From positions 620,001 to 684,000 of the forward strand of contig NZ_ML660054.1 of assembly GCF_007004665.1 (NCBI RefSeq): a DNA stretch of 64,000 nucleotides, read 5' to 3'. The position numbers were made by a program, and so were the translations under genes. The notes under the pieces are model-generated. The model was given only the letters and a program-made list of their open reading frames with translations. It was not told the DNA's origin and searched no databases. Below are positions 44,389 to 53,316 of the stretch, in pieces. Numbering within the stretch: position 1 is the first letter of the stretch; every line of letters begins with the position of its first letter. This DNA comes from Denitrobaculum tricleocarpae. GTDB taxonomy: Bacteria > Pseudomonadota > Alphaproteobacteria > Kiloniellales > Kiloniellaceae.

Positions 44389-44730
44389 ATGACTGTCACA
44401 GTCGCCCTGCTGATCAAATACGAAAACGACAAGAAAGCCGAGATGCTCGACACGCCGAGCGACCGCGCCGCGGTTTCCAGGAAAGCCGTCGCCGCCATGG
44501 GGGGACGCCTGATCGAGGCCTACGGGTCCGTAGGCGAATACGACATGCTCTTCATCTACGAGATGCCGGATATGTCCGCCGTCGCGGCAAACATGAACCT
44601 GGCAGAGGCCACCGGCATGGCGAAGTATCACAAGATCATTCCGCTCATGAGCAATGACGACTTCCTGGCGGCCCAGAAAAAAGCCGGTGAACTGCGCGAC
44701 AGCTACAGCGCGGTCGCAGCCGCGGAATGA
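44389..44730 (+). CDS. GYD domain protein
   Basis: A 113-residue protein of the GYD family, named for its GxYD-type motif, visible here as GSVGEYDMLFIYEMPD. The start TVALLIKYENDKK is typical. GYD proteins form small ferredoxin-like dimers of unknown role. It lies 24 bases after proW and overlaps the amidohydrolase gene by 4 bases (ATGA), so it belongs to the importer operon. The ATG at 44389 has AGGAAAA upstream. Confidence 0.85.
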   Translation: MTVTVALLIKYENDKKAEMLDTPSDRAAVSRKAVAAMGGRLIEAYGSVGEYDMLFIYEMPDMSAVAANMNLAEATGMAKYHKIIPLMSNDDFLAAQKKAGELRDSYSAVAAAE

Positions 44731-46361
44731 GCAGTCAAGGCGACAGCCGCCTTTTTCATGGCGGTCCCATCGTCACGATGGACGACGGCGCGCCCGCGCC
44801 CGAGGCTGTTGTGACAAAAGCCGATAAGATCCATTTCGTGGGCTTGCTCGAAGAGGCCCGAACGCTGGCCAGACCTGATGTGACAGAGGTCGATCTGGCC
44901 GGACGCACGCTGCTGCCCGGCCTGATCGACGCCCATTCCCACATTCTCTGGGCGGCTAAGACCCGTGGCGCCCCCGTCGTCGATGTACGCGCCGAAACCG
45001 TTCCCACCTACAAAGCCCTGCTGGCCAAGATCCGCCGCCGGGTGGCGGCCGCCAAACCGGGCGAGCACCTGATCTTTTTCGGGCTCGATGCCCAGCTGCA
45101 TCCCGATATGGAACAGCCGACCCGCGCACAGCTTGACGAGCTCGCGCCGGACAATCCCATCGGCATCCAGACCTCGAACTGCCACGCCCTTTTTATGAAT
45201 TCGCGGGGCTTTGAAGCCTGCGGGATCAACGAAAGGACCGAGACCCCGACCGGGAGCATCATCGAGCGCGACGAAACTGGCCGCCCGAGCGGCAAGATCG
45301 CGGAAGCCATCACCTGGCGCGCCCTGGAAGTCTTTTACGATGCCTGGGGCGATGACCGCTTGAGCGAAGAATTTCACGCTTCGATCGGGGACTTCATCCA
45401 GAACGGCATCACGACGGTGACCGAGCACCTCTACCTGCCGCACTACAAGGCCTACTATCTCAGTGCTTTGAAGCAGGGCCTGCCCATGCCGCGCGTGGCG
45501 GCCTACCAGCAGGCCGTGACCGCCGATATGCAGGTCGAAAAGCTGAACATCGGCGATGACCGCCTCTGGATGGCAGGGGTTAAAATTCATGCCGACGGCT
45601 CACCCTTCATCGGCAACATCTGGCTAAGCGAGCCTTATCTCGAGACAGCGATTACGCTGGAACGCATGGACCTGAAGCCGGGACACACGGGCAGTCTGAA
45701 TTATCCCCAGGACTACTTCGAGAAGATGGCGCGGACCTACTTCGGCCAGGGCTGGCGCATGTCCATTCACACCCAGGGCGACCGCACCATCGATATGGTG
45801 CTGGATCTGGTGGAAGACATTCTCACCAAAACGCCGCGCGCGGATCACCGTTTCCGGCTGGAACACTGCGCCCTGATGCGCAAGGACCAGATCGAACGCG
45901 CGCAAAAACTCGGCGTGCTCTGCAGCTTCTTCATCAACCACATCACCCATTGGGGCGCACCCATCGAGGACGCGCTTTTCGGACCGGAGCGCGCGGCGCA
46001 TTACATGCCCGCCGGCTCCGCCCTGGACGCCGGTATGAGGATCAGCCTGCATGCCGACACCCCCATGACCGATCCGTCCTGCCTGGAACTGATGAAAGCC
46101 GCCACCACGCGGCTGGCCGGGGACGGACGCTGCCTGGGCGAGAGCGAACGCCTCGACAGTCTCTCGGCCCTAAAGGCGGTTACCATCGACGCGGCCTATC
46201 AGATCGGCATGGAAGACAGGCTAGGATCGATCAAAGCGGGCAAGCACGCGGACCTGGTGATCCTGGAACGCAACCCTTTGGAAACGCCACATCTGGAGCT
46301 CGCGAACATCGGGATCGCAGCCACCTATCTGGCCGGCGAATGCGTGTGGACCAATGCCTGA
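44727..46361 (+). CDS. Amidohydrolase family protein (YtcJ-like)
   Basis: A 544-residue metal-dependent hydrolase of the Amidohydro_3/YtcJ branch. The metal motif is GLIDAHSHILW; further landmarks are VKIHADGSPFIGNIWLSEPY, HTQGDRTIDMVLD, RLEHCALM, SLHADTPMTDPSCLE and the C-terminal GSIKAGKHADLVILERNP. Characterised relatives hydrolyse N-substituted formamides or cyclic amides. Here it would act on what the betaine-type importer brings in. It overlaps both neighbouring genes by 4-8 bases. Confidence 0.9.
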   Translation: MSSQGDSRLFHGGPIVTMDDGAPAPEAVVTKADKIHFVGLLEEARTLARPDVTEVDLAGRTLLPGLIDAHSHILWAAKTRGAPVVDVRAETVPTYKALLAKIRRRVAAAKPGEHLIFFGLDAQLHPDMEQPTRAQLDELAPDNPIGIQTSNCHALFMNSRGFEACGINERTETPTGSIIERDETGRPSGKIAEAITWRALEVFYDAWGDDRLSEEFHASIGDFIQNGITTVTEHLYLPHYKAYYLSALKQGLPMPRVAAYQQAVTADMQVEKLNIGDDRLWMAGVKIHADGSPFIGNIWLSEPYLETAITLERMDLKPGHTGSLNYPQDYFEKMARTYFGQGWRMSIHTQGDRTIDMVLDLVEDILTKTPRADHRFRLEHCALMRKDQIERAQKLGVLCSFFINHITHWGAPIEDALFGPERAAHYMPAGSALDAGMRISLHADTPMTDPSCLELMKAATTRLAGDGRCLGESERLDSLSALKAVTIDAAYQIGMEDRLGSIKAGKHADLVILERNPLETPHLELANIGIAATYLAGECVWTNA

Positions 46362-47328
46362 AGCTGCGGCGCGCGTTCCCCTGATCACCATCGGCGGCTT
46401 TCTGGGCGCCGGGAAAACGACTCTCGTCAATCAGATCCTGGGACAGGCCGGTGGACAGCGGATCGTGGTGTTCGTCAACGACTTCGGCGCGATCAATATC
46501 GATTACGATCTGGTCCAGACGCGCGACGCCGACCGGATATCCCTCAAAAACGGCTGTGTCTGCTGCTCCCTGAATGACGATTTCGTGGAGTCCGTCGTGG
46601 GTTTCGTGAAGCAGACGGAATCGCCCGACGCCATCGTGGTTGAAGCCAGCGGCATCGCCGACCCGCGCGCCCTCGACAGCTCGCTTGCCATGCTCGAAAC
46701 CGCGGGCATGGTCAGATCGGATGCAAAGCTCTACGTGCTGGACGCGGCCAATTTCCAGGATCTGGAATTCGACGATGCCGAAACCATCATCGATCACGCC
46801 GCCGTCAACGATATCGTGCTGATGAACAAGTCCGATCTGGTCCAGCCGGAAGCCCGCAGAAAGATCAATGACCTGCTCGCCGAGGCGGCACCTTACAGCC
46901 AGGTCGTCGAGACGGTGAACTGTGATATCGCGATCGATATGGTCTTCGGTGCCGCGCCGGTCTCAAGCAAGATCACAAAGTCATCAGGCAACGAGTTGCA
47001 GACACCGCAACACGCGAAGACCTATCAGTCATGGTCGTGCGAATTCGACGGCCTCTTGGACCGGGAAAAATTCGAGGTCTTTGCCATGTCGTTGCCAGGC
47101 AAGTGCCTGCGCGCCAAAGGCATTCTGCGTTTCAGCGACGCCCCCGAAGAACCGCAGCTTTTCAATCTGGTCGGCTATCGCGCCACCGTGGAACCGAAAC
47201 CCCGGACCGAAGCCAGCGCGCTCATCCGCTTTGTCGTGATCGGCCTCGCCGAGACATTCGATGCTGCGACATTGGAAGCGTCTTTCGCACAGGTGGTGTC
47301 TGAAAAGAGGAATGGCGCATCCGACTGA
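46354..47328 (+). CDS. CobW/COG0523 family GTP-binding metallochaperone
   Basis: A 324-residue G3E GTPase. Motifs: Walker A GFLGAGKTT (about 14-22), the metal-binding CXCC in NGCVCCSLND, Walker B-like VVEASGIADP, and the guanine motif NKSD. The C-terminal CobW_C domain (about 225-315) follows. COG0523 proteins deliver metals to partner enzymes; the last 8 bases of the amidohydrolase gene overlap its start, so the amidohydrolase is the likely client. No zinc-uptake regulator site was seen. Confidence 0.92.
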   Translation: MPEAAARVPLITIGGFLGAGKTTLVNQILGQAGGQRIVVFVNDFGAINIDYDLVQTRDADRISLKNGCVCCSLNDDFVESVVGFVKQTESPDAIVVEASGIADPRALDSSLAMLETAGMVRSDAKLYVLDAANFQDLEFDDAETIIDHAAVNDIVLMNKSDLVQPEARRKINDLLAEAAPYSQVVETVNCDIAIDMVFGAAPVSSKITKSSGNELQTPQHAKTYQSWSCEFDGLLDREKFEVFAMSLPGKCLRAKGILRFSDAPEEPQLFNLVGYRATVEPKPRTEASALIRFVVIGLAETFDAATLEASFAQVVSEKRNGASD

Positions 47329-47356
47329 AACGCCCACTCCCGGCGCCCAGTTGGCG

Positions 47357-47995
47357 TTAGTCCCGCTGCCGCTCGGCAAAGCGCTGCACCTTGGCGCGGT
47401 TGCCACAAGCACGCATGGAGCACCAGCGGCGGCGGCCGCCTTTGGAGCGGTCCAGATAGAGCCACGAGCAGCGGTCGCAGTTTTTGAGGCGCCGCAGGTC
47501 GTCGCTCAACAGCAAGTCGTTGGCCAGAAGCCCGATACGAAGCAGGATCGTATCGAGCTCCCCGTCCTCAAGTTCGATCGCTCGCGTGAAAGCTGACGGA
47601 CCTCTCTTCAGATGACTCGCCGCAAGGCACTGCGTCATCTGTGACGTGATCGCCTGCCAGCTTTCCGCCGGAACGACGCCATCTGTGGCGAGCGCCATCA
47701 GGCACGCGTACAGATCCTCCCGGAAGCGCAGGGTCTGCTTGAGCGCGGAAACAGCTGCGTCCGGCGAGACCTTCGCCAGCCGGCGCAGGGATGCGGCCTC
47801 GCGTGCAGTGAGCAGCCCGGCCAGCTCCGCCCAATTCGCGAGAAGCTCATAGCTGACCATGCGGTCCAGATCCCGGCTCTTACCACCCCCGCCTGCGGTA
47901 TTGACGAAATCGAGGCAGGCATGGCCGCCAATCAGGTCTTCCGCCGTCAGGCCCGCCACTCCGCTCTCCATCAACCGATGCCTCTCACTCAGCAT
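47357..47995 (-). CDS. CGNR zinc finger/ABATE domain regulator
   Basis: A 212-residue protein. Residues about 20-150 are the ABATE stress-induced domain (GGHACLDFVNTAGG), and the C-terminus is a CGNR zinc finger (NCDRCSWLYLDRSKGGRRRWCSMRACGNRAKVQRF) with four Cys ligands. Such proteins are thought to be DNA-binding regulators. It is divergent from an alpha/beta hydrolase gene, and repeated GGTTAGT boxes fill the space between. The ATG at 47995 begins directly beside the first box. Confidence 0.9.
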   Translation of the reverse strand: MLSERHRLMESGVAGLTAEDLIGGHACLDFVNTAGGGGKSRDLDRMVSYELLANWAELAGLLTAREAASLRRLAKVSPDAAVSALKQTLRFREDLYACLMALATDGVVPAESWQAITSQMTQCLAASHLKRGPSAFTRAIELEDGELDTILLRIGLLANDLLLSDDLRRLKNCDRCSWLYLDRSKGGRRRWCSMRACGNRAKVQRFAERQRD

Positions 47996-47998
47996 TTA

Positions 47999-48084
47999 AA
48001 ACTAACCTTCTTGACTATTTTTAATGGTTAGTTTACGCGGTCACTTGCGTCAACTAACCCTTTTAAGACTATTTAACAGTTAGA
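47999..48084. promoter_or_regulatory. Cluster of GGTTAGT boxes, candidate CGNR operator
   Basis: AAACTAACC (47999-48007) and GGTTAGTTT (48026-48034) form a perfect 9-bp inverted repeat with an 18-base spacer. A further AACTAACCC (48052-48060) and a CAGTTAG (48078-48084) follow. GACTATTT occurs twice (from 48013 and 48067), each time preceding a TTAG box. The cluster fills the whole gap between the divergent CGNR and hydrolase genes. Confidence 0.55.
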
Positions 48085-48097
48085 TCAGGAGTTCGTC

Positions 48098-48928
48098 ATG
48101 ACCGAATGGAACCTTCCCGATAGCTTCCTGTTCGAAGGAGAAAGTGTTCGTTTCGGCAGCATGGGCGACGGCCCGCCGCTGGTGCTGCTGCACGGTACAC
48201 CCTTTTCCAGCTATGAATGGCATCGCATTGCGCCGCTTCTGGCACGTCATCGCAGCGTTTATTTCTATGACATGCCGGGCTATGGCCAATCGGAAATGCG
48301 CGACGGACAAGATGTCTCGCTCGGACGGCAGAACCGCCTCTTTGCCGCTCTGCTTCAGCATTGGGGCGTAACAAAGCCGGATGTCATCGCGCATGACTTC
48401 GGTGGTGCCACGGCACTGCGCGCGCATTTCCTGAACGACTGCGATTACCGCTCCCTGACCCTGATCGATCCGGTGGCAATCCGGCCCTGGGGCTCGCCCT
48501 TCGTGCAGCACGTGCGCCAGCACGAAGCAGCTTTTGCCGGCATGCCGGGCTATGCCCATGAAGCGCTCCTGCCCGCCTACATCGGCAGCAGCGTCTATCA
48601 AACACTACCAGACGCGCGGCTGGCGCCTTATATCGCGCCCTGGCTCGGCGAGACAGGTCAGAAGGCCTTTTACCGGCAGATCGCGCAGATGGATTTGCGC
48701 TACACCGATGAGGTCCAGGACCGCTACGGCGCGTTACGCTGCCCGGTCCAGGTTCTCTGGGGCGAGGAAGATCAGTGGATCCCGCTCGAAAAGGGCCGGG
48801 AACTGGCTGAACTTCTCCCCAACGCGCGTTTCCTGCAGGTGCCGAACAGCGGACATCTCATGCAGGAAGATGCGCCGGAAGCCATCATTGCCGCTGCGCT
48901 CGAATTCCTGCCGGGTTGCGAACGCTAG
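48098..48928 (+). CDS. Alpha/beta hydrolase, haloalkane dehalogenase/epoxide hydrolase-like
   Basis: A 276-residue alpha/beta hydrolase. The oxyanion motif HGTPFSSYEW and the nucleophile elbow AHDFGGATA carry Asp, not Ser, as in haloalkane dehalogenases and epoxide hydrolases. The acid residue should lie near VLWGEEDQWIP and the His in PNSGHLMQEDAPE. No signal peptide is visible. The ATG at 48098 has CAGGAG upstream. Divergence from the CGNR regulator suggests inducible expression by its substrate. Confidence 0.88.
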   Translation: MTEWNLPDSFLFEGESVRFGSMGDGPPLVLLHGTPFSSYEWHRIAPLLARHRSVYFYDMPGYGQSEMRDGQDVSLGRQNRLFAALLQHWGVTKPDVIAHDFGGATALRAHFLNDCDYRSLTLIDPVAIRPWGSPFVQHVRQHEAAFAGMPGYAHEALLPAYIGSSVYQTLPDARLAPYIAPWLGETGQKAFYRQIAQMDLRYTDEVQDRYGALRCPVQVLWGEEDQWIPLEKGRELAELLPNARFLQVPNSGHLMQEDAPEAIIAAALEFLPGCER

Positions 48929-48929
48929 T

Positions 48930-49556
48930 CTATGCTGAGCGCTGAACCCGCAAGAGCGACAGGCCTGCCGCAATCAGCGCCGTCCCCGTCAGGCGGTTCG
49001 TGATGCGCATGGCTCTTGGTGTCGTGAAGAGCCTGGTGAGCATACGTCCGGCCAGCACATAGCCGCCGTCCGCGATCAGGCAGAGGAGGATGTAACTGGC
49101 ACCCAGGACGGCGAGCTGGAACTGCGGGTCGCCGCCCGGTGCCACGAACTGCGGCAGAAAGGCGATATAAAACACCAGGCCCTTGGGATTGGTCAGAGAG
49201 GTCAGTGCCGCCTGGAAGAAAAGAACCCGATAGGGCTTGGCGGGCGGGAGACCGGCCGGAGACAGAACTGCCCCGCGCATGCGCCAGTATTGAATACCGA
49301 GGTAGATCAGGTAGGCCGAACCGATCCACCGCATGATGTCGAAGGCCGTTTGCGATGCCAGGATCACGGCGCTGATCCCCAGCACCGTGGCCGAAACCAT
49401 AAGGGCGTTGGCAAGCAGAGACCCTGCGATCAGGCTGACCGGCCGCCGGATATCGCCGGTCAGCGACTGCGCAAAGATCTGCAGCACCGTCGGCCCCGGC
49501 GCCGCCGCAACCGTGAGACCGGCGACGACAAAGAGGCTATAGTGGGTCCAGTCCAT
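48930..49556 (-). CDS. LysE family amino acid exporter
   Basis: A 208-residue membrane protein with six predicted helices and the LysE/RhtB N-terminal motif AAAPGPTVLQIFAQSLTGD, plus ALTSLTNPKGLVFYIAFLPQFV. Members export amino acids such as lysine, threonine or homoserine lactone. Its stop lies 1 base from the convergent hydrolase stop. The ATG at 49556 has GAGAGAG upstream. The minus-strand hydrolase gene ends 18 bases before this start and may be co-transcribed. Confidence 0.9.
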   Translation of the reverse strand: MDWTHYSLFVVAGLTVAAAPGPTVLQIFAQSLTGDIRRPVSLIAGSLLANALMVSATVLGISAVILASQTAFDIMRWIGSAYLIYLGIQYWRMRGAVLSPAGLPPAKPYRVLFFQAALTSLTNPKGLVFYIAFLPQFVAPGGDPQFQLAVLGASYILLCLIADGGYVLAGRMLTRLFTTPRAMRITNRLTGTALIAAGLSLLRVQRSA

Positions 49557-49574
49557 TCATTCTCTCTCGTGAAT

Positions 49575-50495
49575 TCAACCCCGGAGAAACTCGGCCACGG
49601 CGCTCCAGAGGGCGAAGCGGCCTTCCTCCAGGTGCATCAGGTGCGTTGCCCCGGGAATGACAAGATCTCGCTTCACTTCAGATCCCAGACCGTCGAGCAA
49701 CCACCCTGCATCTTTATCATTGCAAAGGCTATCCCATTCCCCCCGGATCAAAAGGATCGGCGTGGTAATCCTGCCGGGATCGTACGCCAGTTCGCCTTGC
49801 CATGCAGCCGCAATGTCGGCAGCGGGCCCGCCGGGAACTGCAACGGCGGGCGGATCACGGGTTAAGGCGGTTGGGTCACTGGCGAGATAGGCCGGCCCCC
49901 AGCTTGCCAGTCCAGGCTCATCGAGCAGAGGCCCCTCACCTTCAGGTACGTCATCGATAAAGCGTTCCAACTGCGCCGTCACAGTGATCAGGCGCGAGGC
50001 GGGGAATCCCCTCACACCGACTTTCTCAGCACCGTGCCTCTGTGCAATCGGTCCGAAGAACACCAGGCGGCCGGCCAGGTGACTATGGTTTTCCAGGTAG
50101 CACCCGGTGGCAATGGATCCCCAGGAATGGGCGATGATGTTGACGGCTGCGCCACGGCGCTGCTCACAAATATGCTCAACGACCCGGGCAATCTGCTTTG
50201 CCGCCGCACTCGCCCGGCTGTCTGCGAGAGAAGATGTGCTTCTCCTACATCGCTCCGATCCCCCGAACCCGGCAAAATCGAAACTCCAGACATCGAATCC
50301 TTCGCTGTGCAAATGCCCTTCCCAGGATTGACCGTCACTGAAGCGGTATCCGACCGATAAGGCCGAGGGGAAGGTGGCACCATGCACATAGAGGACGGGT
50401 GGACCGCTGTTGTTCAGACGACGCACCTGAAGCGCCGGCGGCCCAGTGATTGAAAATACTTCGGCTTCGCGCAACGCTTCCTCCCGCGACAGCAC
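49575..50495 (-). CDS. Alpha/beta hydrolase (serine type)
   Basis: A 306-residue alpha/beta hydrolase with nucleophile elbow IAHSWGSIA (Ser), oxyanion region YVHGATFPSALSVGYRF, acid region LIRGEWDSLCND and catalytic His in PGATHLMHLEEGRF. No signal peptide is evident. The substrate is unknown. It starts with GTG at 50495, without a strong ribosome site, 210 bases after the AraC regulator on the same strand. The LysE gene follows by 18 bases. Confidence 0.82.
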   Translation of the reverse strand: MLSREEALREAEVFSITGPPALQVRRLNNSGPPVLYVHGATFPSALSVGYRFSDGQSWEGHLHSEGFDVWSFDFAGFGGSERCRRSTSSLADSRASAAAKQIARVVEHICEQRRGAAVNIIAHSWGSIATGCYLENHSHLAGRLVFFGPIAQRHGAEKVGVRGFPASRLITVTAQLERFIDDVPEGEGPLLDEPGLASWGPAYLASDPTALTRDPPAVAVPGGPAADIAAAWQGELAYDPGRITTPILLIRGEWDSLCNDKDAGWLLDGLGSEVKRDLVIPGATHLMHLEEGRFALWSAVAEFLRG

Positions 50496-50589
50496 CTGCT
50501 CAGATTGAACAGATCACCAGGATAGCCGAACGGCGACAGATATGCTTCGACGGAGACCGAAGTGTACCCGCTCTTCGACCAACTAAAGC

Positions 50590-50678
50590 AATTTGCGTTT
50601 AAACAGACACAAAATTCGCTGCCTCTCGATCAGCAAATTGCTGGCCTTGAACGCAAATTTTGAAGTGTTACGCTTCAA
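50590..50678. promoter_or_regulatory. Palindromes in the AraC-hydrolase intergenic region
   Basis: AATTTGCGTT (50590-50599) and AACGCAAATT (50650-50659) are perfect inverted arms 50 bases apart. Between them CAGCAA-A-TTGCTG (50631-50643) is a perfect palindrome. TTGAAGTG/CGCTTCAA (50660-50678) forms a further stem just after the AraC stop on the minus strand, perhaps its terminator. The spaced arms could be AraC-type operator halves. Confidence 0.4.
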
Positions 50679-50705
50679 GAAAAATGCAATTCGCTACTGA
50701 AGCCG

Positions 50706-51542
50706 TTACGATGCCAGCGCCCTTGCATACTGTCCCGGCGTCACACCAAAGGCCTTGCGGAAATGCCGGTTCAGCGCGCTCTGATCATAGAAGCCGACCG
50801 CGAGGGCAACGTCGGCGGGACGCTGGCCAACAGAAAGCAAGCGGCGAGCCTCGCGCAGGCGGAGCTGATTGAGGTAGGCGTGCGGTGAGAGGCCGGTTTC
50901 GCGGTTAAAGCAGCGGATGACATGAAAAGCCGTCATCCCGGCCAGTTCGGCCAATTGCGACAGAGTCACGTCCTGGCTGAAGTTCGCCGCAAGGTGTTCG
51001 ATCAAGCTGGTGACGATGCGGCGCTCGTCACCGGGATTGCGGGGCCTGTAGTGCGGCGTGCCATGACGGGCGAAGAGTTCGGACAGACCCTCGAGCAAGG
51101 CCCCGGACTTCGCCAGCGCCGACTCGCCCTCTTCAAAGGCCCGGTGCATCGACACGAAACGCCGCGCCAGCCCGGGATCGCAAATCTTGTTGTCGCGGAA
51201 GTAAGGCAGTTGCGGCGCAGACAGCTCCAGATCCGCCATCGCGTCGCGCAACGCAGGCAATGAGAGGTAAAGCGCGCGGTAGCGCCAGCAGCCATGATCG
51301 CCGACCCGTCCGGAATGGGGTTCGTCGGGATTGAAGACAAGGAGGCTCTCCGGCTCCGCATGATCTTCAATACCCTGGCTGCGGAAGCTCGATCCCCCGG
51401 CTTCGGTCACCGCGATCACCAGTTCATCATGGACATGGGGGGCAAACTCGAGGGTCGTAAAATCGGCGCGCATCATCAGCGCGCCCGGCGTCGTGCGGTC
51501 GCTCCAGAGAATACTGCGATTGGCTGCCGCTGTGGCCGACAC
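50706..51542 (-). CDS. AraC family transcriptional regulator
   Basis: A 278-residue regulator. The N-terminal AraC-type cupin (about 20-130: FAPHVHDELVIAVTEAGG, then VFNPDEPHSG) is followed by two helix-turn-helix motifs (about 180-275: QDVTLSQLAELAGMTAFHVIRCFNRETGLSPHAYLNQ, and ADVALAVGFYDQSALNRHFRKAFGVTPGQY). The combination resembles regulators next to LysE-type exporters. It lies upstream of the hydrolase and LysE genes and probably controls them. Confidence 0.9.
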   Translation of the reverse strand: MSATAAANRSILWSDRTTPGALMMRADFTTLEFAPHVHDELVIAVTEAGGSSFRSQGIEDHAEPESLLVFNPDEPHSGRVGDHGCWRYRALYLSLPALRDAMADLELSAPQLPYFRDNKICDPGLARRFVSMHRAFEEGESALAKSGALLEGLSELFARHGTPHYRPRNPGDERRIVTSLIEHLAANFSQDVTLSQLAELAGMTAFHVIRCFNRETGLSPHAYLNQLRLREARRLLSVGQRPADVALAVGFYDQSALNRHFRKAFGVTPGQYARALAS

Positions 51543-51599
51543 TCTGCTCTGACCTTCCCGCTATCTTTGCTGTATCGAGAGACTTTACCTCTTGTTGCC

Positions 51600-52355
51600 C
51601 TACTGGGCCAGAAAGCCGCCGTCGGCGCTGAGAACATGGCCGGCCACAAAGGAGGCGCGGTCCGACGCCAGCCAGAGAATGGCCTCCGCAACCTCCTCCG
51701 GCTGCCCCAATCGACGCAAGGGCAGACCGGCGGCCACCGCCGCCATATCGGCAACCTTCGAGGCCCGCAGCATCGGCGTATCGACCCGGCCGGGCGCGAC
51801 GGCATTGATGCGAATGCCTTGCGGCCCGTACTCCATCGCGGCGGACTTCGTCAGGGAGATCATCGCCGCCTTGGAAGCGGAATAGACGGCAAAACCCGGG
51901 TTCGGGTTTCTGATCCCGCTGACCGAAGCGATATTGACGATCACGCCGCCGCCGGCCTCCAGCATGGTCCTGATCTGCGTGCGCATCGCCACATGGATCG
52001 CGCGGACATTGACGTCAAAGACCCGCTCGAAGACCTCCAGAGGCTGGTCGATCAAGGCGGCTCGTTTCTCCTGATGCCCGGCATTGTTCAACGCAATGTC
52101 GAGACCGCCCAGCCAGTCGACCGCCGTCCGCGAAACCGTCTCTATCTGTTCGGGCTCCAGGACGTCGCAGGCCAGGAAGTGAATTTCTCCCGAGAGCGCC
52201 GCAGCCTCGGCGGCAACCTCTGCGCCCTGCGACTCGTTGCGTCCGGTGATCACGACCCTTGCGCCCCGGGCCGCGAATGCCAGCGCCGTGGCCCGGCCAA
52301 TACCCGACGTCCCGCCGGACAGGAGAACGCTCTTGCCCTCGAACTCATTCTTCAT
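51600..52355 (-). CDS. Short-chain dehydrogenase/reductase
   Basis: A 251-residue SDR oxidoreductase. NAD(P)-binding motif SGGTSGIGRATALAF (about 13-27), NNAG (about 88-91), active-site Ser in VNIASVSGI and YSASKAAM (Tyr and Lys), then APGRVDTPM. An Arg in ITGRN after the second strand hints at NADPH. Substrate unknown. The ATG at 52355 overlaps the end of the AlaX gene (ATGA), so the two are translationally coupled. Confidence 0.92.
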   Translation of the reverse strand: MKNEFEGKSVLLSGGTSGIGRATALAFAARGARVVITGRNESQGAEVAAEAAALSGEIHFLACDVLEPEQIETVSRTAVDWLGGLDIALNNAGHQEKRAALIDQPLEVFERVFDVNVRAIHVAMRTQIRTMLEAGGGVIVNIASVSGIRNPNPGFAVYSASKAAMISLTKSAAMEYGPQGIRINAVAPGRVDTPMLRASKVADMAAVAAGLPLRRLGQPEEVAEAILWLASDRASFVAGHVLSADGGFLAQ

Positions 52356-53077
52356 AGAGACAACTCGATCAGGCCGAGCCGCAGCCTGCGGTTATGACGC
52401 CCCTTGTTCTCGACCTTCAGGATTTTCAACTCGCCCGCCTGCCCTGTCGAGGTCAAATGCGTTCCGCCGCAAGCCTGCCGGTCCAGGCCTTCGATCTCGA
52501 CGATCCGAACCCGTCCATCTGTCTGTGGCGGAGGTGTCACCGCCTTGCTGCGCAACGTTCCCTCCTCCTGCGCGGCCTCTGACAAGGGCATGAGCAACGT
52601 GCGCACTGGCAGATCCTGCCGCACGACATCGTTGATGGCGGGCTCCAGCGCGCGAAGACGCTCGTTGTCCGCACCCGGCAGGTCGAAGTCGATCCGCGCC
52701 GTAGCGTTATCCGACATCTGAACGCCGGTCACCAGCGCGCCATCGAATTCCTCAAACACCAGCGCGTTAGCGATATGCAAAGCGGTGTGCAGCCGACACA
52801 TCTGTGCCCGGAAGACCGGATCGACCATCGCGGAAACGGCACCGGACGGCGTGATCTGATCGGCGAGCAGATGCCACATCTGTCCGCCGCGCACCTCAAT
52901 GCCGGTGATCGCCGTTGCGCCACCGCTCCATTCCAGCACGCCGCGGTCCGCGGGCTGCCCGCCGCCGCCCGGATAGAAGCTGGAGCGGGCAAGCAGCACG
53001 CGTCCCGGCTCTGCCTTTACAACCTCTGTGTCGACCTCGAAAAGATCGGGCGTTTCGTGACATAAATACTGAGACAT
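52352..53077 (-). CDS. Alanyl-tRNA editing protein (AlaX type)
   Basis: A 241-residue trans-editing protein that deacylates mischarged tRNA(Ala). Zinc-site motifs are visible: HTALHIANAL (first His pair) and CGGTHLTSTGQAG (Cys and His). The N-terminal FYPGGGGQPADRG matches the AlaRS second-additional-domain fold. The ATG at 53077 is preferred over a GTG at 53119 because the family N-terminus begins here. It precedes the SDR gene in a two-gene unit. Confidence 0.9.
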   Translation of the reverse strand: MSQYLCHETPDLFEVDTEVVKAEPGRVLLARSSFYPGGGGQPADRGVLEWSGGATAITGIEVRGGQMWHLLADQITPSGAVSAMVDPVFRAQMCRLHTALHIANALVFEEFDGALVTGVQMSDNATARIDFDLPGADNERLRALEPAINDVVRQDLPVRTLLMPLSEAAQEEGTLRSKAVTPPPQTDGRVRIVEIEGLDRQACGGTHLTSTGQAGELKILKVENKGRHNRRLRLGLIELSL

Positions 53078-53316
53078 AAATCCAACCGTACAAAAAACTG
53101 AGCACCCGGATGTAAGCACTGGGATGACAGCAGCGGAAGACCGGAGTGTCTTGGTAAAAATTGACCTCCCGCAAGGTCAGCTGAAGCAAGCAGAAGCAGC
53201 CCGATTTGACAGACCGGCGGTGGCGGGCGAATACTTCGCGCGCTGGCACGTCCTGGAAAAGGCCGGCAGCCAAGGGAAGAAACGCAAAGAATAACCGACA
53301 GTGGGCGGCTCATATT

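Noticed and set aside
53206-53316. Longer start for the ECF sigma factor
   Set aside because: Adds a basic, domain-free stretch that makes the protein longer than usual ECF factors; start remains somewhat uncertain.
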